Shown: in pieces, positions 1 to 7,969 of the stretch | Position numbering within the stretch: the first letter of the stretch is position 1 | Layout: the number at the start of each line of letters is the position of its first letter | NCBI RefSeq assembly: GCF_002592005.1 | Contig: NZ_NVQF01000047.1 | Span: 1 to 44,863 of the forward strand | Length of the DNA stretch: 44,863 nt | Direction of reading: 5' to 3' | Source of the DNA: Mycolicibacterium palauense | GTDB taxonomy: Bacteria > Actinomycetota > Actinomycetes > Mycobacteriales > Mycobacteriaceae | Made by a program: the position numbers and the translations under genes | The notes under the pieces: generated by a model | What the model was told of the DNA's origin: nothing | What the model saw: only the letters and a program-made list of their open reading frames with translations | Database searches by the model: none

Positions 1-19
1 TCGGATACTTGTTTTTATC

Positions 20-89
20 AATTACCACGCGGGAACCGAGATCTAGGCACGGAGTATCGTCGGCAGCGTCAGATGTGTATCAGCGACCG
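20..89 (+). other. Illumina P5 / i5 / Nextera read-1 adapter remnant
   Basis: This stretch is library adapter, not genome. Bases 57-80 match the first 24 bases of the Nextera read-1 adapter exactly (TCGTCGGCAGCGTC then AGATGTGTAT). Bases 71-89 are the 19-base Tn5 mosaic end with three A-to-C changes. Bases 49-56 (ACGGAGTA) sit where the i5 index belongs and differ by one base from the index AAGGAGTA. Bases 20-48 align loosely with the P5 oligo, including ACCGAGATCT at 35-44. Bases 1-19 are also probably artefactual. Genuine DNA starts at about base 90. Confidence 0.93.
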
Positions 90-2738
90 CGGCACGGTGG
101 GCAGGGCCGGGGGGCCGGGCAGCCCGACCCCCGGCGCAGCACCCGGCACTGGCACTGGCTGGACCCCGCGACCCGCGACGCGGTGTTCGCCGCGGCGCAC
201 CGTCGCTCCATCACCCCCGCGATGGCGGTGGCCGCCTCGTTCGCCGGGGTGCTGGCCCGCTGGTCGGGCACGCCGCGGTTTCTGCTCAACCTGCCCCTGT
301 TCGCGCGTGAGCCGCTGCACCCCGACGTCGAGCACCTCGTCGGCGACTTCAGCTCGTCGCTGCTGCTCGACGTCGATCTGCGCGACGCCCGCACCCCCGC
401 AGACCGGGCCCGCGCCGTGCAGGAGAGCCTGCACACCACGGCCGCCCACGCCAGCTACCCGGGACTGTCGGTACTGCGCGACCTCGGCCGCGACCGCGGC
501 CGCCAGGTCCTGGCGCCGGTGGTGTTCACCAGCGCCCTGGGCCTGGGCGAACTGTTCGACGCCGAGGTCACCGAACAGTTCGGCACGCCCGTCTGGATCC
601 TGTCGCAGGGACCGCAGGTGCTGTTGGACGCGCAGGTGACCGAGTTCGACGGCGGCGTCCTGATCAACTGGGACGTGCGCGCCGACGCGTTCCGGCCCGG
701 CGTGGTGGAGGCGATGTTCGCCCACCACATCGCCGAACTGCGACGCCTGGCCGACGACGCCGCCTGGGACACCGCCTGGGACACCGCCGACCCGTCACCG
801 GTACCCGAGGCGCAACGCGCGGTGCGCGAGGCCCTGAACTCCCGCACCGCGCCACCGAGCGGAGAAGCGCTGCACGACGGCTTCTTCCGCACCGCCGAAC
901 GCCAACCCGACGCGCCGGCGGTGTTCAGCAGCCTCGGTGACCTGACCTACGCGCAGCTGCGCGAGCAGGTGCTCGCGGTGTGTGCCACCCTGCGCCGCAC
1001 CGGGGTCCGCCCCGGGGACACCGTCGCGGTGCTGGGACCCAAGACCGCCGAACAGATTCCGGCGCTGCTGGGCATCCACGCGGCCGGGGCGGCCTATCTG
1101 CCCGTCGGAATCGACCAACCCGCCGGCCGGGCCCGCCGGATCCTGGAAAGCGCCGGGGTGCGCGCGGCGCTGGTCTGCGGAACCGAACTAGGGGAGCTCG
1201 CGGTGCCCGCCGTCACCGTCGCCGAGGCGATCCGCTCGGGTCGCCCCGACGCCGCGCGGACACGGGCCTGCGTCACCGATCCCGGCGAACTGGCCTACGT
1301 CCTGTTCACCTCCGGATCGACCGGCGAACCCAAGGGCGTCGAACTGAGCCACGACGCGGCGATGAACACCGTGGAATTCATCAACGGGCACTTCGACATC
1401 GGCGCCGGGGACCGCTGCCTGGCGCTGTCCACGCTGGAATGCGATCTCTCGGTGCTCGACATCTTCGGCATGCTGCGCGCCGGCGGCGCGATCGTCGTCG
1501 TCGACGAGGCACAGCGCCGCGACCCCGACGCCTGGGCGCGGCTGATCGCCGAGCACACGGTGACCGTCCTGCACTTCATGCCCGGCTGGCTGGAAATGCT
1601 CGCCGAGGTGGGCGCGGGCCGGCTGGGCTCGGTGCGGGTGATCCCCACCGGCGGAGACTGGGTGCGCACCGAGCTGGTCCGCGCCCTGCGCGAGCTCGCA
1701 CCCCGGGCGCGCATCGCCGGTCTCGGGGGTGCCACCGAGACCGCCACCCACAACACCATCTGCGAACCGGGCGAGCTGCCCGAGCACTGGACCGCGATCC
1801 CGTTCGGGATCCCGCTGCCCAACAACGCCTGCCGCGTCGTGGCGGACTGGGGGGCCGGGTGGGGGGTCGACTGTCCCGACTGGGTTCCCGGCGAACTGTG
1901 GGTGACCGGCCGCGGCATCGCCCGCGGCTACCGGGGCCGCCCGGACCTGACCGCCGAACGCTTCGTCACCCACGCCGGACGGACCTGGTACCGCACCGGT
2001 GACCTGGTGCGCTACCGTCCCGACGGCGCGATCGAATTCGTCGGCCGCGCCGATCACCGCGTCAAGATCAGCGGCTACCGGGTGGAACTCGGCGAGGTCG
2101 AGGGCGCACTGAGCCGGGTCCCCGGGGTCGCGCACGCCGTGGCCGCGGCGCTGCCGGGTCCCGCCGGGCGCGACGCGCTGCTGGCGGCGCTGGTGCGCCT
2201 CGACGACCCGCGGATCACCACGGCGCAGATCGCCTCCGCGCTGACCGATCTCGTTCCGCCGCACATGGTTCCACAGCATCTCGGCATCGCCGAGACGATC
2301 CCGTTCACCCCGGGTGGCAAGATCGACCGCCGCGCCGTGGCGGAGCTGCTCACCGCGTCACTGGCCGCGGCCGGCGAGGCCGCCGACGCCGGCCGCGCCC
2401 CGGCGACGCCGCTGGAGGCCGCCCTCGCCCAGATTCTGGAGGGTCTGCTGAACCGCGACGGCGCCGGTATCGGTGCCGACGAGGACTTCTTCGCGCTGGG
2501 CGGCGACTCGGTGCTGGCCACCGCCGCGGTGGCGCGGATCCGGGAATGGCTCGACGCCCCGACGGTGACGGTCACCGACATCTTCGCCGCGCGCACCGTG
2601 TCCGCGCTGGCCCGCGTGTTGACCGAACAGGAATCCGGAGACGAGCGCCTGACGGCGGTCGCCGAGCTGTACCTGGAGATCGCGCACATGGACAACGCCG
2701 ACGTCGCCGCCGAACTCGACGCGCCGCGGATCCGATGA
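90..2738 (+). CDS. mbtB: MbtB, mycobactin phenyloxazoline synthetase (5' truncated)
   Basis: Nonribosomal peptide synthetase that in the family receives salicylate, activates Ser/Thr and cyclizes it to the phenyloxazoline (or oxazoline) cap of mycobactin. Visible in order: the C-terminal part of a heterocyclization domain (up to about nt 760), an adenylation domain (about nt 860-2350) with core motifs FTSGSTGEPKG, YRTGDL, GYRVELGEVE and GGKIDR, and a carrier domain with LGGDSVLAT (near nt 2500). The aryl carrier domain and the start of the cyclization domain are missing because the contig ends in adapter sequence. The frame is open through the adapter, so an ATG near base 9 is not a real start. 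The gene ends after the carrier domain, and a separate thioesterase gene follows with an ATGA overlap. Confidence 0.93.
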   Translation, partial: RHGGQGRGAGQPDPRRSTRHWHWLDPATRDAVFAAAHRRSITPAMAVAASFAGVLARWSGTPRFLLNLPLFAREPLHPDVEHLVGDFSSSLLLDVDLRDARTPADRARAVQESLHTTAAHASYPGLSVLRDLGRDRGRQVLAPVVFTSALGLGELFDAEVTEQFGTPVWILSQGPQVLLDAQVTEFDGGVLINWDVRADAFRPGVVEAMFAHHIAELRRLADDAAWDTAWDTADPSPVPEAQRAVREALNSRTAPPSGEALHDGFFRTAERQPDAPAVFSSLGDLTYAQLREQVLAVCATLRRTGVRPGDTVAVLGPKTAEQIPALLGIHAAGAAYLPVGIDQPAGRARRILESAGVRAALVCGTELGELAVPAVTVAEAIRSGRPDAARTRACVTDPGELAYVLFTSGSTGEPKGVELSHDAAMNTVEFINGHFDIGAGDRCLALSTLECDLSVLDIFGMLRAGGAIVVVDEAQRRDPDAWARLIAEHTVTVLHFMPGWLEMLAEVGAGRLGSVRVIPTGGDWVRTELVRALRELAPRARIAGLGGATETATHNTICEPGELPEHWTAIPFGIPLPNNACRVVADWGAGWGVDCPDWVPGELWVTGRGIARGYRGRPDLTAERFVTHAGRTWYRTGDLVRYRPDGAIEFVGRADHRVKISGYRVELGEVEGALSRVPGVAHAVAAALPGPAGRDALLAALVRLDDPRITTAQIASALTDLVPPHMVPQHLGIAETIPFTPGGKIDRRAVAELLTASLAAAGEAADAGRAPATPLEAALAQILEGLLNRDGAGIGADEDFFALGGDSVLATAAVARIREWLDAPTVTVTDIFAARTVSALARVLTEQESGDERLTAVAELYLEIAHMDNADVAAELDAPRIR

Positions 2739-3496
2739 CCGGCCGGCCATCGCCCTCGGACTTCCCCGCCTGGATCAAGAGATTCCCCGGTGCGGACGCC
2801 GACACCGCCGACGGGGCGGTCCTGGTGTTCCCGCACGCCGGCGGCGCGGCGGCCGCCTACCGCACGCTGGCCGGCACGCTGGCCGAGCGTGGCCTGAACG
2901 CCTACATCCTGCAGTACCCGCAGCGCGCCGAGCGGCTGACCGACCCGGCCCCCGACACCGTCGAGGAGCTGGCCGCCGAGCTGTTCGCCGCCGGGCCGTG
3001 GGCGCAGCTGGGTCCGCTGCGGCTGTTCGGGCACTGCCTGGGATCCCTGGTGGCCTTCGAGTTCGCCCGGATCGCCGAGGACCGCGGGATCGCGGTGCGC
3101 GGGCTGTGGGCCTCGGCCGGGCAGGCCCCGTCGACGGTGGCCGAGGGACCGGCGGTGCCCACCACCGACGCCGAGATGCTCGCCGACATCGTCGATCTGG
3201 GCGGCACCGACCCGCGGCTGCTGGCCGACGAGGACTTCGTCGACCTGCTGCTGCCCGCCGTGCGCGCCGACTACCGGGCGTTCAACCGCTACACCTGTGG
3301 CCCCGAGGTGCGCATCCGCGCCGACATCCACGCCGTGGGCGGACGCGCGGACCACCGCACCGACACCGGCCACCTGCGCCGCTGGGCCGGGCACACCGGC
3401 GGCGGATTCTCCTTCCGGCAGTTCGACGGGGGACACTTCTACCTCGACGACCATCTCGACGCGGTCGCGCACCTGGTGAGCGCCGATGACGCCTAG
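2735..3496 (+). CDS. mbtT: MbtT, type II thioesterase with cysteine nucleophile
   Basis: 253-residue alpha/beta hydrolase of the type II thioesterase family, which removes stalled or wrong acyl groups from carrier domains of NRPS/PKS lines. The N-terminal strand region reads VLVFPHAGGAAAAYR, as in the family. The nucleophile elbow reads GHCLGS, so Cys101 replaces the usual serine. A catalytic histidine fits GGHFYL (His234). The ATG overlaps the mbtB stop as ATGA and the 3' end overlaps mbtC by 11 bases, so it is an integral part of the operon. The name rests on position between mbtB and mbtC and on the fold. The Cys nucleophile is seen directly, but its catalytic effect is inference. Confidence 0.88.
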   Translation: MTGRPSPSDFPAWIKRFPGADADTADGAVLVFPHAGGAAAAYRTLAGTLAERGLNAYILQYPQRAERLTDPAPDTVEELAAELFAAGPWAQLGPLRLFGHCLGSLVAFEFARIAEDRGIAVRGLWASAGQAPSTVAEGPAVPTTDAEMLADIVDLGGTDPRLLADEDFVDLLLPAVRADYRAFNRYTCGPEVRIRADIHAVGGRADHRTDTGHLRRWAGHTGGGFSFRQFDGGHFYLDDHLDAVAHLVSADDA

Positions 3497-4823
3497 CGAC
3501 ACCCACGTCCCCGAGGCCGACCCGGTCGTGATCGTGGGGATGGCCGTCGAGGCGCCCGGCGGCGTCGACAGTGCCGAGGGGTATTGGACGCTGCTGGCCG
3601 AACAGCGTGACGCGCTGGGCCCGTTCCCCGAGGACCGCGGCTGGTCACTGCGCGAACTGTTCGACGGCTCCCGCCGCGACGGCTTCACACCGATCCGCAA
3701 CCTCGGCGGATTCCTCGACAGTGCAGGGACGTTCGACGCCGAGTTCTTCGGGATCTCCCCGCGGGAGGCGCTCGCCATGGACCCCCAGCAGCGGGTGGCG
3801 CTGCGGCTGGCGTGGCGGGCCTGCGAGGACAGCGGGATCAACCCCGACGACCTGGCCGGCCACGACGTGGGCTGCTACGTCGGGGCTTCCACCCTGGAGT
3901 ACGGGCCCCCGCTGTCGCAGTTCTCCCACCACAGCGGGCATCTGATCACCGGCACCGCGTTGGGGGTGATCTCCGGACGCATCGCCTACACGCTGGATCT
4001 GGCCGGCCCGGCACTGACCGTCGACACGTCCTGCTCCTCGGCGCTGGCCGCGCTGCACACCGCCGTGGCCGCGCTGCGGGCCGGTGACTGCGACCTGGCG
4101 TTGGCCGGGGGTGTGTGCGTGATGGGATCACCCGGCTACTTCGTGGAGTTCTCCCGCCAGCACGCGCTGTCCGAGGACGGCCACTGCCGGCCCTACAGCG
4201 CGCACGCCAGCGGCACCGTGTGGGCCGAGGGCGCGGGAATGTTCCTGCTGCAGCGCCGTTCACGCGCCCGCGCCGACGGCCGCCGCATCCTGGCCGAGGT
4301 GCTGGCCAGCTGCCTGAACTCCGACGGCCGCAGCGCCGGGCTGACCGCGCCGCGCGAGCAGGCCCAGACCCGGCTGTTCACCCGCGCGCTGCGCAGCGCC
4401 GGACTGCGTCCCGGCGAGGTCGGCATGATCGAGGGCCACGGCACCGGAACCCGGCTCGGCGACCGCACCGAACTGCGCTCACTGGCCGCCACCTACGGCG
4501 CCGGCACGGCCGGCGAGGGCCCGTGGCTGGGCTCGGTGAAGTCGAACGTCGGCCACGCCCAGGCCGCGGCCGGGGCACTGGGCCTGGCGAAGGTGCTGCT
4601 GGCGGCCGAGCGTGCCAACATCCCGCCCACCCTGCACGTCGACGATCCCAGCCACGAGATCGCCTGGCGGGAAACCGGGTTGCGGCTCGCCCGGAAGATG
4701 ACACCGTGGCCCGCCGAGGGCGGCCGGCGGGTGGGCGCGGTGTCGGCATTCGGGATGAGCGGCACCAACACCCACCTGGTGGTGTCGGTGCCCGACGGAC
4801 ACACCGCCGGGGCCGGCCGATGA
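3486..4823 (+). CDS. mbtC: MbtC, stand-alone ketosynthase
   Basis: 445-residue beta-ketoacyl synthase, the length expected for MbtC. It performs the decarboxylative Claisen condensation that builds the short hydroxyacyl (3-hydroxybutyrate-type) unit of mycobactin together with MbtD. The catalytic triad is intact: Cys183 in VDTSCSSA, His318 in GHGTGTRLGD and His357 in NVGHAQAAAG. No AT, KR or ACP is present in this chain; these lie in the next gene. The start is ATG within the end of mbtT, and the stop overlaps the mbtD ATG as ATGA, so KS and AT-KR-ACP are one module split into two proteins. Confidence 0.95.
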   Translation: MTPSDTHVPEADPVVIVGMAVEAPGGVDSAEGYWTLLAEQRDALGPFPEDRGWSLRELFDGSRRDGFTPIRNLGGFLDSAGTFDAEFFGISPREALAMDPQQRVALRLAWRACEDSGINPDDLAGHDVGCYVGASTLEYGPPLSQFSHHSGHLITGTALGVISGRIAYTLDLAGPALTVDTSCSSALAALHTAVAALRAGDCDLALAGGVCVMGSPGYFVEFSRQHALSEDGHCRPYSAHASGTVWAEGAGMFLLQRRSRARADGRRILAEVLASCLNSDGRSAGLTAPREQAQTRLFTRALRSAGLRPGEVGMIEGHGTGTRLGDRTELRSLAATYGAGTAGEGPWLGSVKSNVGHAQAAAGALGLAKVLLAAERANIPPTLHVDDPSHEIAWRETGLRLARKMTPWPAEGGRRVGAVSAFGMSGTNTHLVVSVPDGHTAGAGR

Positions 4824-7800
4824 CCCTGACCCCCTGGCCCGACGGCCGGGCCCCGGTGCTGCTCAGCGCGCACGCCGTGGAGCTGCTCGGCGAGGACGCG
4901 CGGGCGCTGCTGGACTACCTGCACCGCAACCCCGGCCCGGACGTGCCAGAGATCGCCGCCCACCTCCTGGCGACCCGGCGGACCCGCCGGCACCGCGCGG
5001 TCATCAGGGCCGGTGACCGCGCCGACCTGCGCGCGGCGCTGACCGCGCTGGAGACCGGGGGCGACCACCCCCTGCTGTCGCGGCCCGACCCGCTCGGCGC
5101 CGCCCGCATCGCATTCGTGTTCCCCGGACAGGGCACCCAGTGGCCGGGCATGGGGGAGCAGGCCTACCGGCTGCCTCGGTACCGCTCCAGTGCCCAGCGC
5201 TGCGCCGAGGCGTTCACCGCCGCCGGTCTGCCGTCACCGCTGACCTACCTGACCACGGCCGCCGACCCCGACCAGTTCGGCGAGATCGAGGTCGAGGGAG
5301 CACAATTCGTGCATGCCGTCGCGCTGGCCGACGTGTGGCGCGGCTGCGGTGTGGTGCCCGACCTGACGGTCGGCCACAGCCTCGGGGAGGTCGCGGCGAG
5401 CCATATCGCCGGCGCCATCACACTGCCGGACGCGGTCGCGGTCATCGCCGCCCGCGCCGCGGTGGTCGACCGGTTCGCCGGCCACTACGCGGTGGCCGCC
5501 CTGGGCATCGGTGCCGACGCCGCGGCGGAGCTGATCGCCGCAACCGACGGCTGGCTGGAACTGTCGGTCATCAACGCGCCCAACTCGGTCGCCGTCTCCG
5601 GGGACCGCGAGGCCGTGCGCGCCGCGGTGCGGGCCGTGCGGTCCGGCGGCGGGTTCGCCCGGGAGATCACCGTCAACTTCCCGGTGCACACCAGCATCCT
5701 CGAACCCCTGCGCGCGGAGTTCACCGCCGCGCTGCCGCGGGCCGAATTCGCCGAAACCGCCGTACGGTTCATCGGCGGCACCACCGGGGAGGAGGTCGCG
5801 GCCGGGACCACGTTCGACGGCTACTGGTACCGCAACCTGCGCGATCCGGTGCGCTTCGACCACGCCGCCGCCACGGCGCTGCGCCACGGCGCCACCGTGT
5901 TCGTCGAGCTCTCCGCGCATCCCGCCCTGCTGCACCCGCTGGCAGAGATCTGCGAGGACCCCACCCGGCCCGGTACCCGGGAGGTCCTGGCGGTGGGGTC
6001 GGGCCGGCGCGACAGGGCACTGAGCGAGCAGCTCTCGGCCGGCCTCGCCGCGGTCGCGGCCGCCGACCCGGGCTATCCGTGGGCCGACCTCCGCGGCGGC
6101 GCGGGCCCCGCCGCGCCGCCGCTGCGCGGGTTCCCGCCCGCGCCGATGCGCACCACCCACCTGTGGGCCCGCCGCGACCCGCTGCCCGCACCGCCCACCG
6201 TCGTCGTCGCCGTCGAGGACTGGCAACCCCACCCCGGCGCCGCGCCCCCCGGGGTGCCGTCGCGCGCCGTGGCGATCCTGGATCTCTCGGCCGGGGACCG
6301 GTTGGCGCACGCCGTCGAGCAGGCCGTGCACGCCCACCCCGGCGCGGACGCCGTCGCGCCCGACCGGGCCGACACCCTGATCGTGATCGCGCCCGAACTG
6401 GCCGAGACCGACCCCGCACGCGCCGCGGCCGACCTGGCCGCCGGCGCCGCGGCGGGACTGCTGGGCTACACCGACCGGCTCGGGCCGCGCTGTCGGGACG
6501 TGTGGCTGCTCACCACGGGGGCCGAACGGGTCCGCGCGGCCGACCCGGTGCCGCGGCCCGGCGCCGCGGCGCTGGCGGCGGCGCACCGCAGCCTCGGCTT
6601 CGACCATCCCGACCAGGAGTTCCACCACCTCGACCTGGTGCCCGGGTTCGACACCCACCCCTTCGGGCCCGCCGCCGTCGTCGACACCGTGCTCACCGAA
6701 ACGGGGGAGGTCGCGCTGCGCGCCGACGCCGGTGCGCCGCGGCGGTATCGCCGCCGCCTGCTCCGCCGCAACGACGAACCGCCCGCCCGGCAGCCGGATG
6801 CCGATCTGCTCGACGACGTCGTCATCACCGGCGGCACCGGCGCGGTGGGCCTGCACTACGCGCGCGCCCTGGCGCAGCGCGGCGCCCGGCGCATCGTGCT
6901 GCTGAGCCGTCGCGGCCTGGATCCGGCCGAGCTGGCCGCGCTGAACGCCACCGGCAACACCGAGGTCGTGGCCCCGCCCTGCGACCTGACCGACCCCGAC
7001 GCGCTTGCCGCCGTCGCCGCCGAGCACGGCGGCGACGGCGCGTCGCTGGTGGTGCATGCCGCCGGTGCCGCGACGTTCGGCGCCGGCCGTGCCGGCGCGC
7101 AGTCGGCCGAGGCGGTCACTCGGGCTGTCTCCGAGGCCTGCGCCGCCAAGGTCGACGGGCTGGTCCACCTCGACGCGGTGTGGCCGCGGCGCCCGCACGC
7201 GCCGATCCTGCTGTGCTCGTCGGTGATCGGGGTGTGGGGAGGCCAGGGCGCCGCCGCCTACGCCGCCGCCAACCGCCTGCTCGACGTCGTGGCCGCGCAG
7301 CTGCGGCAGCGGGGCAGGGCGTGCACCGCCATCCGGTGGGGGTTGTGGCCGGGCACCGACGGCCGCACCGGGATTCTGGATGCGGCCGAGACCGCGCGGG
7401 TGCAACGCGCCGGACTGAGGCCGATGGATCCCGTTCGGGCCGTGGAGATCAGCCTGCGCGCCCATTCCGGCGACCCGCTGGTGCTGGCCGCCGACACCGA
7501 CCGGCTGCGTCGGCTCGGGGTGACGCTGACCGCGGACCCGGACACCGAACCCGAACTCATTCCGGGACCGGAACCGGCGCGCGATGAGGCCGGGGTGCCG
7601 GGTGGCACCGATCAGGCCGGGGTGCCGGGTGGCACCGATCAGACCGGGGTGCCGGGTGGCACCGATCAGACCGGGGTGCCGGATGGCACCGATCCCGCCG
7701 GAGTGGTCCGCGCGGAGCTGGCCGCCGTCCTCGACCTCCCCGACCCCGCGGACCTGGATCTGGCGGCACCACTGTTCGACCTGGGGATCGACTCACTGCT

Positions 7801-7969
7801 CGCGGTCGATCTACGCAAACGGTTCACCCGGGCTGTCGGCGCCACCGTCCCGCTGGCGCGGCTGCTGGGCGGGATCACCGGCACCGAGCTGGTGGCCGAC
7901 CTCGACGCCGCCTGTGCGACAGCGGCCCTCCCCGACAGCACGAAGAAAGTGGAGTTCTCGCGTGACTGA
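4820..7969 (+). CDS. mbtD: MbtD, AT-KR-ACP polyketide synthase
   Basis: 1049-residue PKS subunit that completes the module begun by MbtC. The acyltransferase (about residues 95-400) has FPGQGTQWPGMG and the serine elbow GHSLGE. A long middle region (about 430-660) fits the structural half of a ketoreductase. The catalytic ketoreductase (about 665-890) has the Rossmann motif GGTGAVGLHYA and the Ser/Tyr region CSSVIG and AAYAAANR. The acyl carrier (about 955-1030) has DLGIDSLLA. Linker residues just before the carrier contain four tandem 9-residue repeats. The ATG start overlaps mbtC by four bases, and the stop overlaps the mbtE GTG by eight. Probable product: a 3-hydroxyacyl thioester passed to the NRPS line. 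Confidence 0.94.
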   Translation: MTLTPWPDGRAPVLLSAHAVELLGEDARALLDYLHRNPGPDVPEIAAHLLATRRTRRHRAVIRAGDRADLRAALTALETGGDHPLLSRPDPLGAARIAFVFPGQGTQWPGMGEQAYRLPRYRSSAQRCAEAFTAAGLPSPLTYLTTAADPDQFGEIEVEGAQFVHAVALADVWRGCGVVPDLTVGHSLGEVAASHIAGAITLPDAVAVIAARAAVVDRFAGHYAVAALGIGADAAAELIAATDGWLELSVINAPNSVAVSGDREAVRAAVRAVRSGGGFAREITVNFPVHTSILEPLRAEFTAALPRAEFAETAVRFIGGTTGEEVAAGTTFDGYWYRNLRDPVRFDHAAATALRHGATVFVELSAHPALLHPLAEICEDPTRPGTREVLAVGSGRRDRALSEQLSAGLAAVAAADPGYPWADLRGGAGPAAPPLRGFPPAPMRTTHLWARRDPLPAPPTVVVAVEDWQPHPGAAPPGVPSRAVAILDLSAGDRLAHAVEQAVHAHPGADAVAPDRADTLIVIAPELAETDPARAAADLAAGAAAGLLGYTDRLGPRCRDVWLLTTGAERVRAADPVPRPGAAALAAAHRSLGFDHPDQEFHHLDLVPGFDTHPFGPAAVVDTVLTETGEVALRADAGAPRRYRRRLLRRNDEPPARQPDADLLDDVVITGGTGAVGLHYARALAQRGARRIVLLSRRGLDPAELAALNATGNTEVVAPPCDLTDPDALAAVAAEHGGDGASLVVHAAGAATFGAGRAGAQSAEAVTRAVSEACAAKVDGLVHLDAVWPRRPHAPILLCSSVIGVWGGQGAAAYAAANRLLDVVAAQLRQRGRACTAIRWGLWPGTDGRTGILDAAETARVQRAGLRPMDPVRAVEISLRAHSGDPLVLAADTDRLRRLGVTLTADPDTEPELIPGPEPARDEAGVPGGTDQAGVPGGTDQTGVPGGTDQTGVPDGTDPAGVVRAELAAVLDLPDPADLDLAAPLFDLGIDSLLAVDLRKRFTRAVGATVPLARLLGGITGTELVADLDAACATAALPDSTKKVEFSRD
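7589..7696 (+). repeat. 27-bp in-frame tandem repeat, 4 copies, in mbtD linker
   Basis: Four head-to-tail copies of a 27-base unit at 7589, 7616, 7643 and 7670 encode the 9-residue peptide AGVPGGTDQ and variants (first residue A or T; the last copy has D and P changes). It lies between the ketoreductase and the carrier domain of MbtD, where length change should be tolerated. Near-identity of the copies implies recent slippage. Confidence 0.97.

Noticed and set aside
9..89. Apparent start of the mbtB reading frame at base 9
   Set aside because: The first codons are adapter-derived; the true gene is truncated by the contig end.
4115..4819. Extension of mbtD into mbtC
   Set aside because: It is an alternative frame over the ketosynthase; the ATG at 4820 with ATGA overlap is the natural start.
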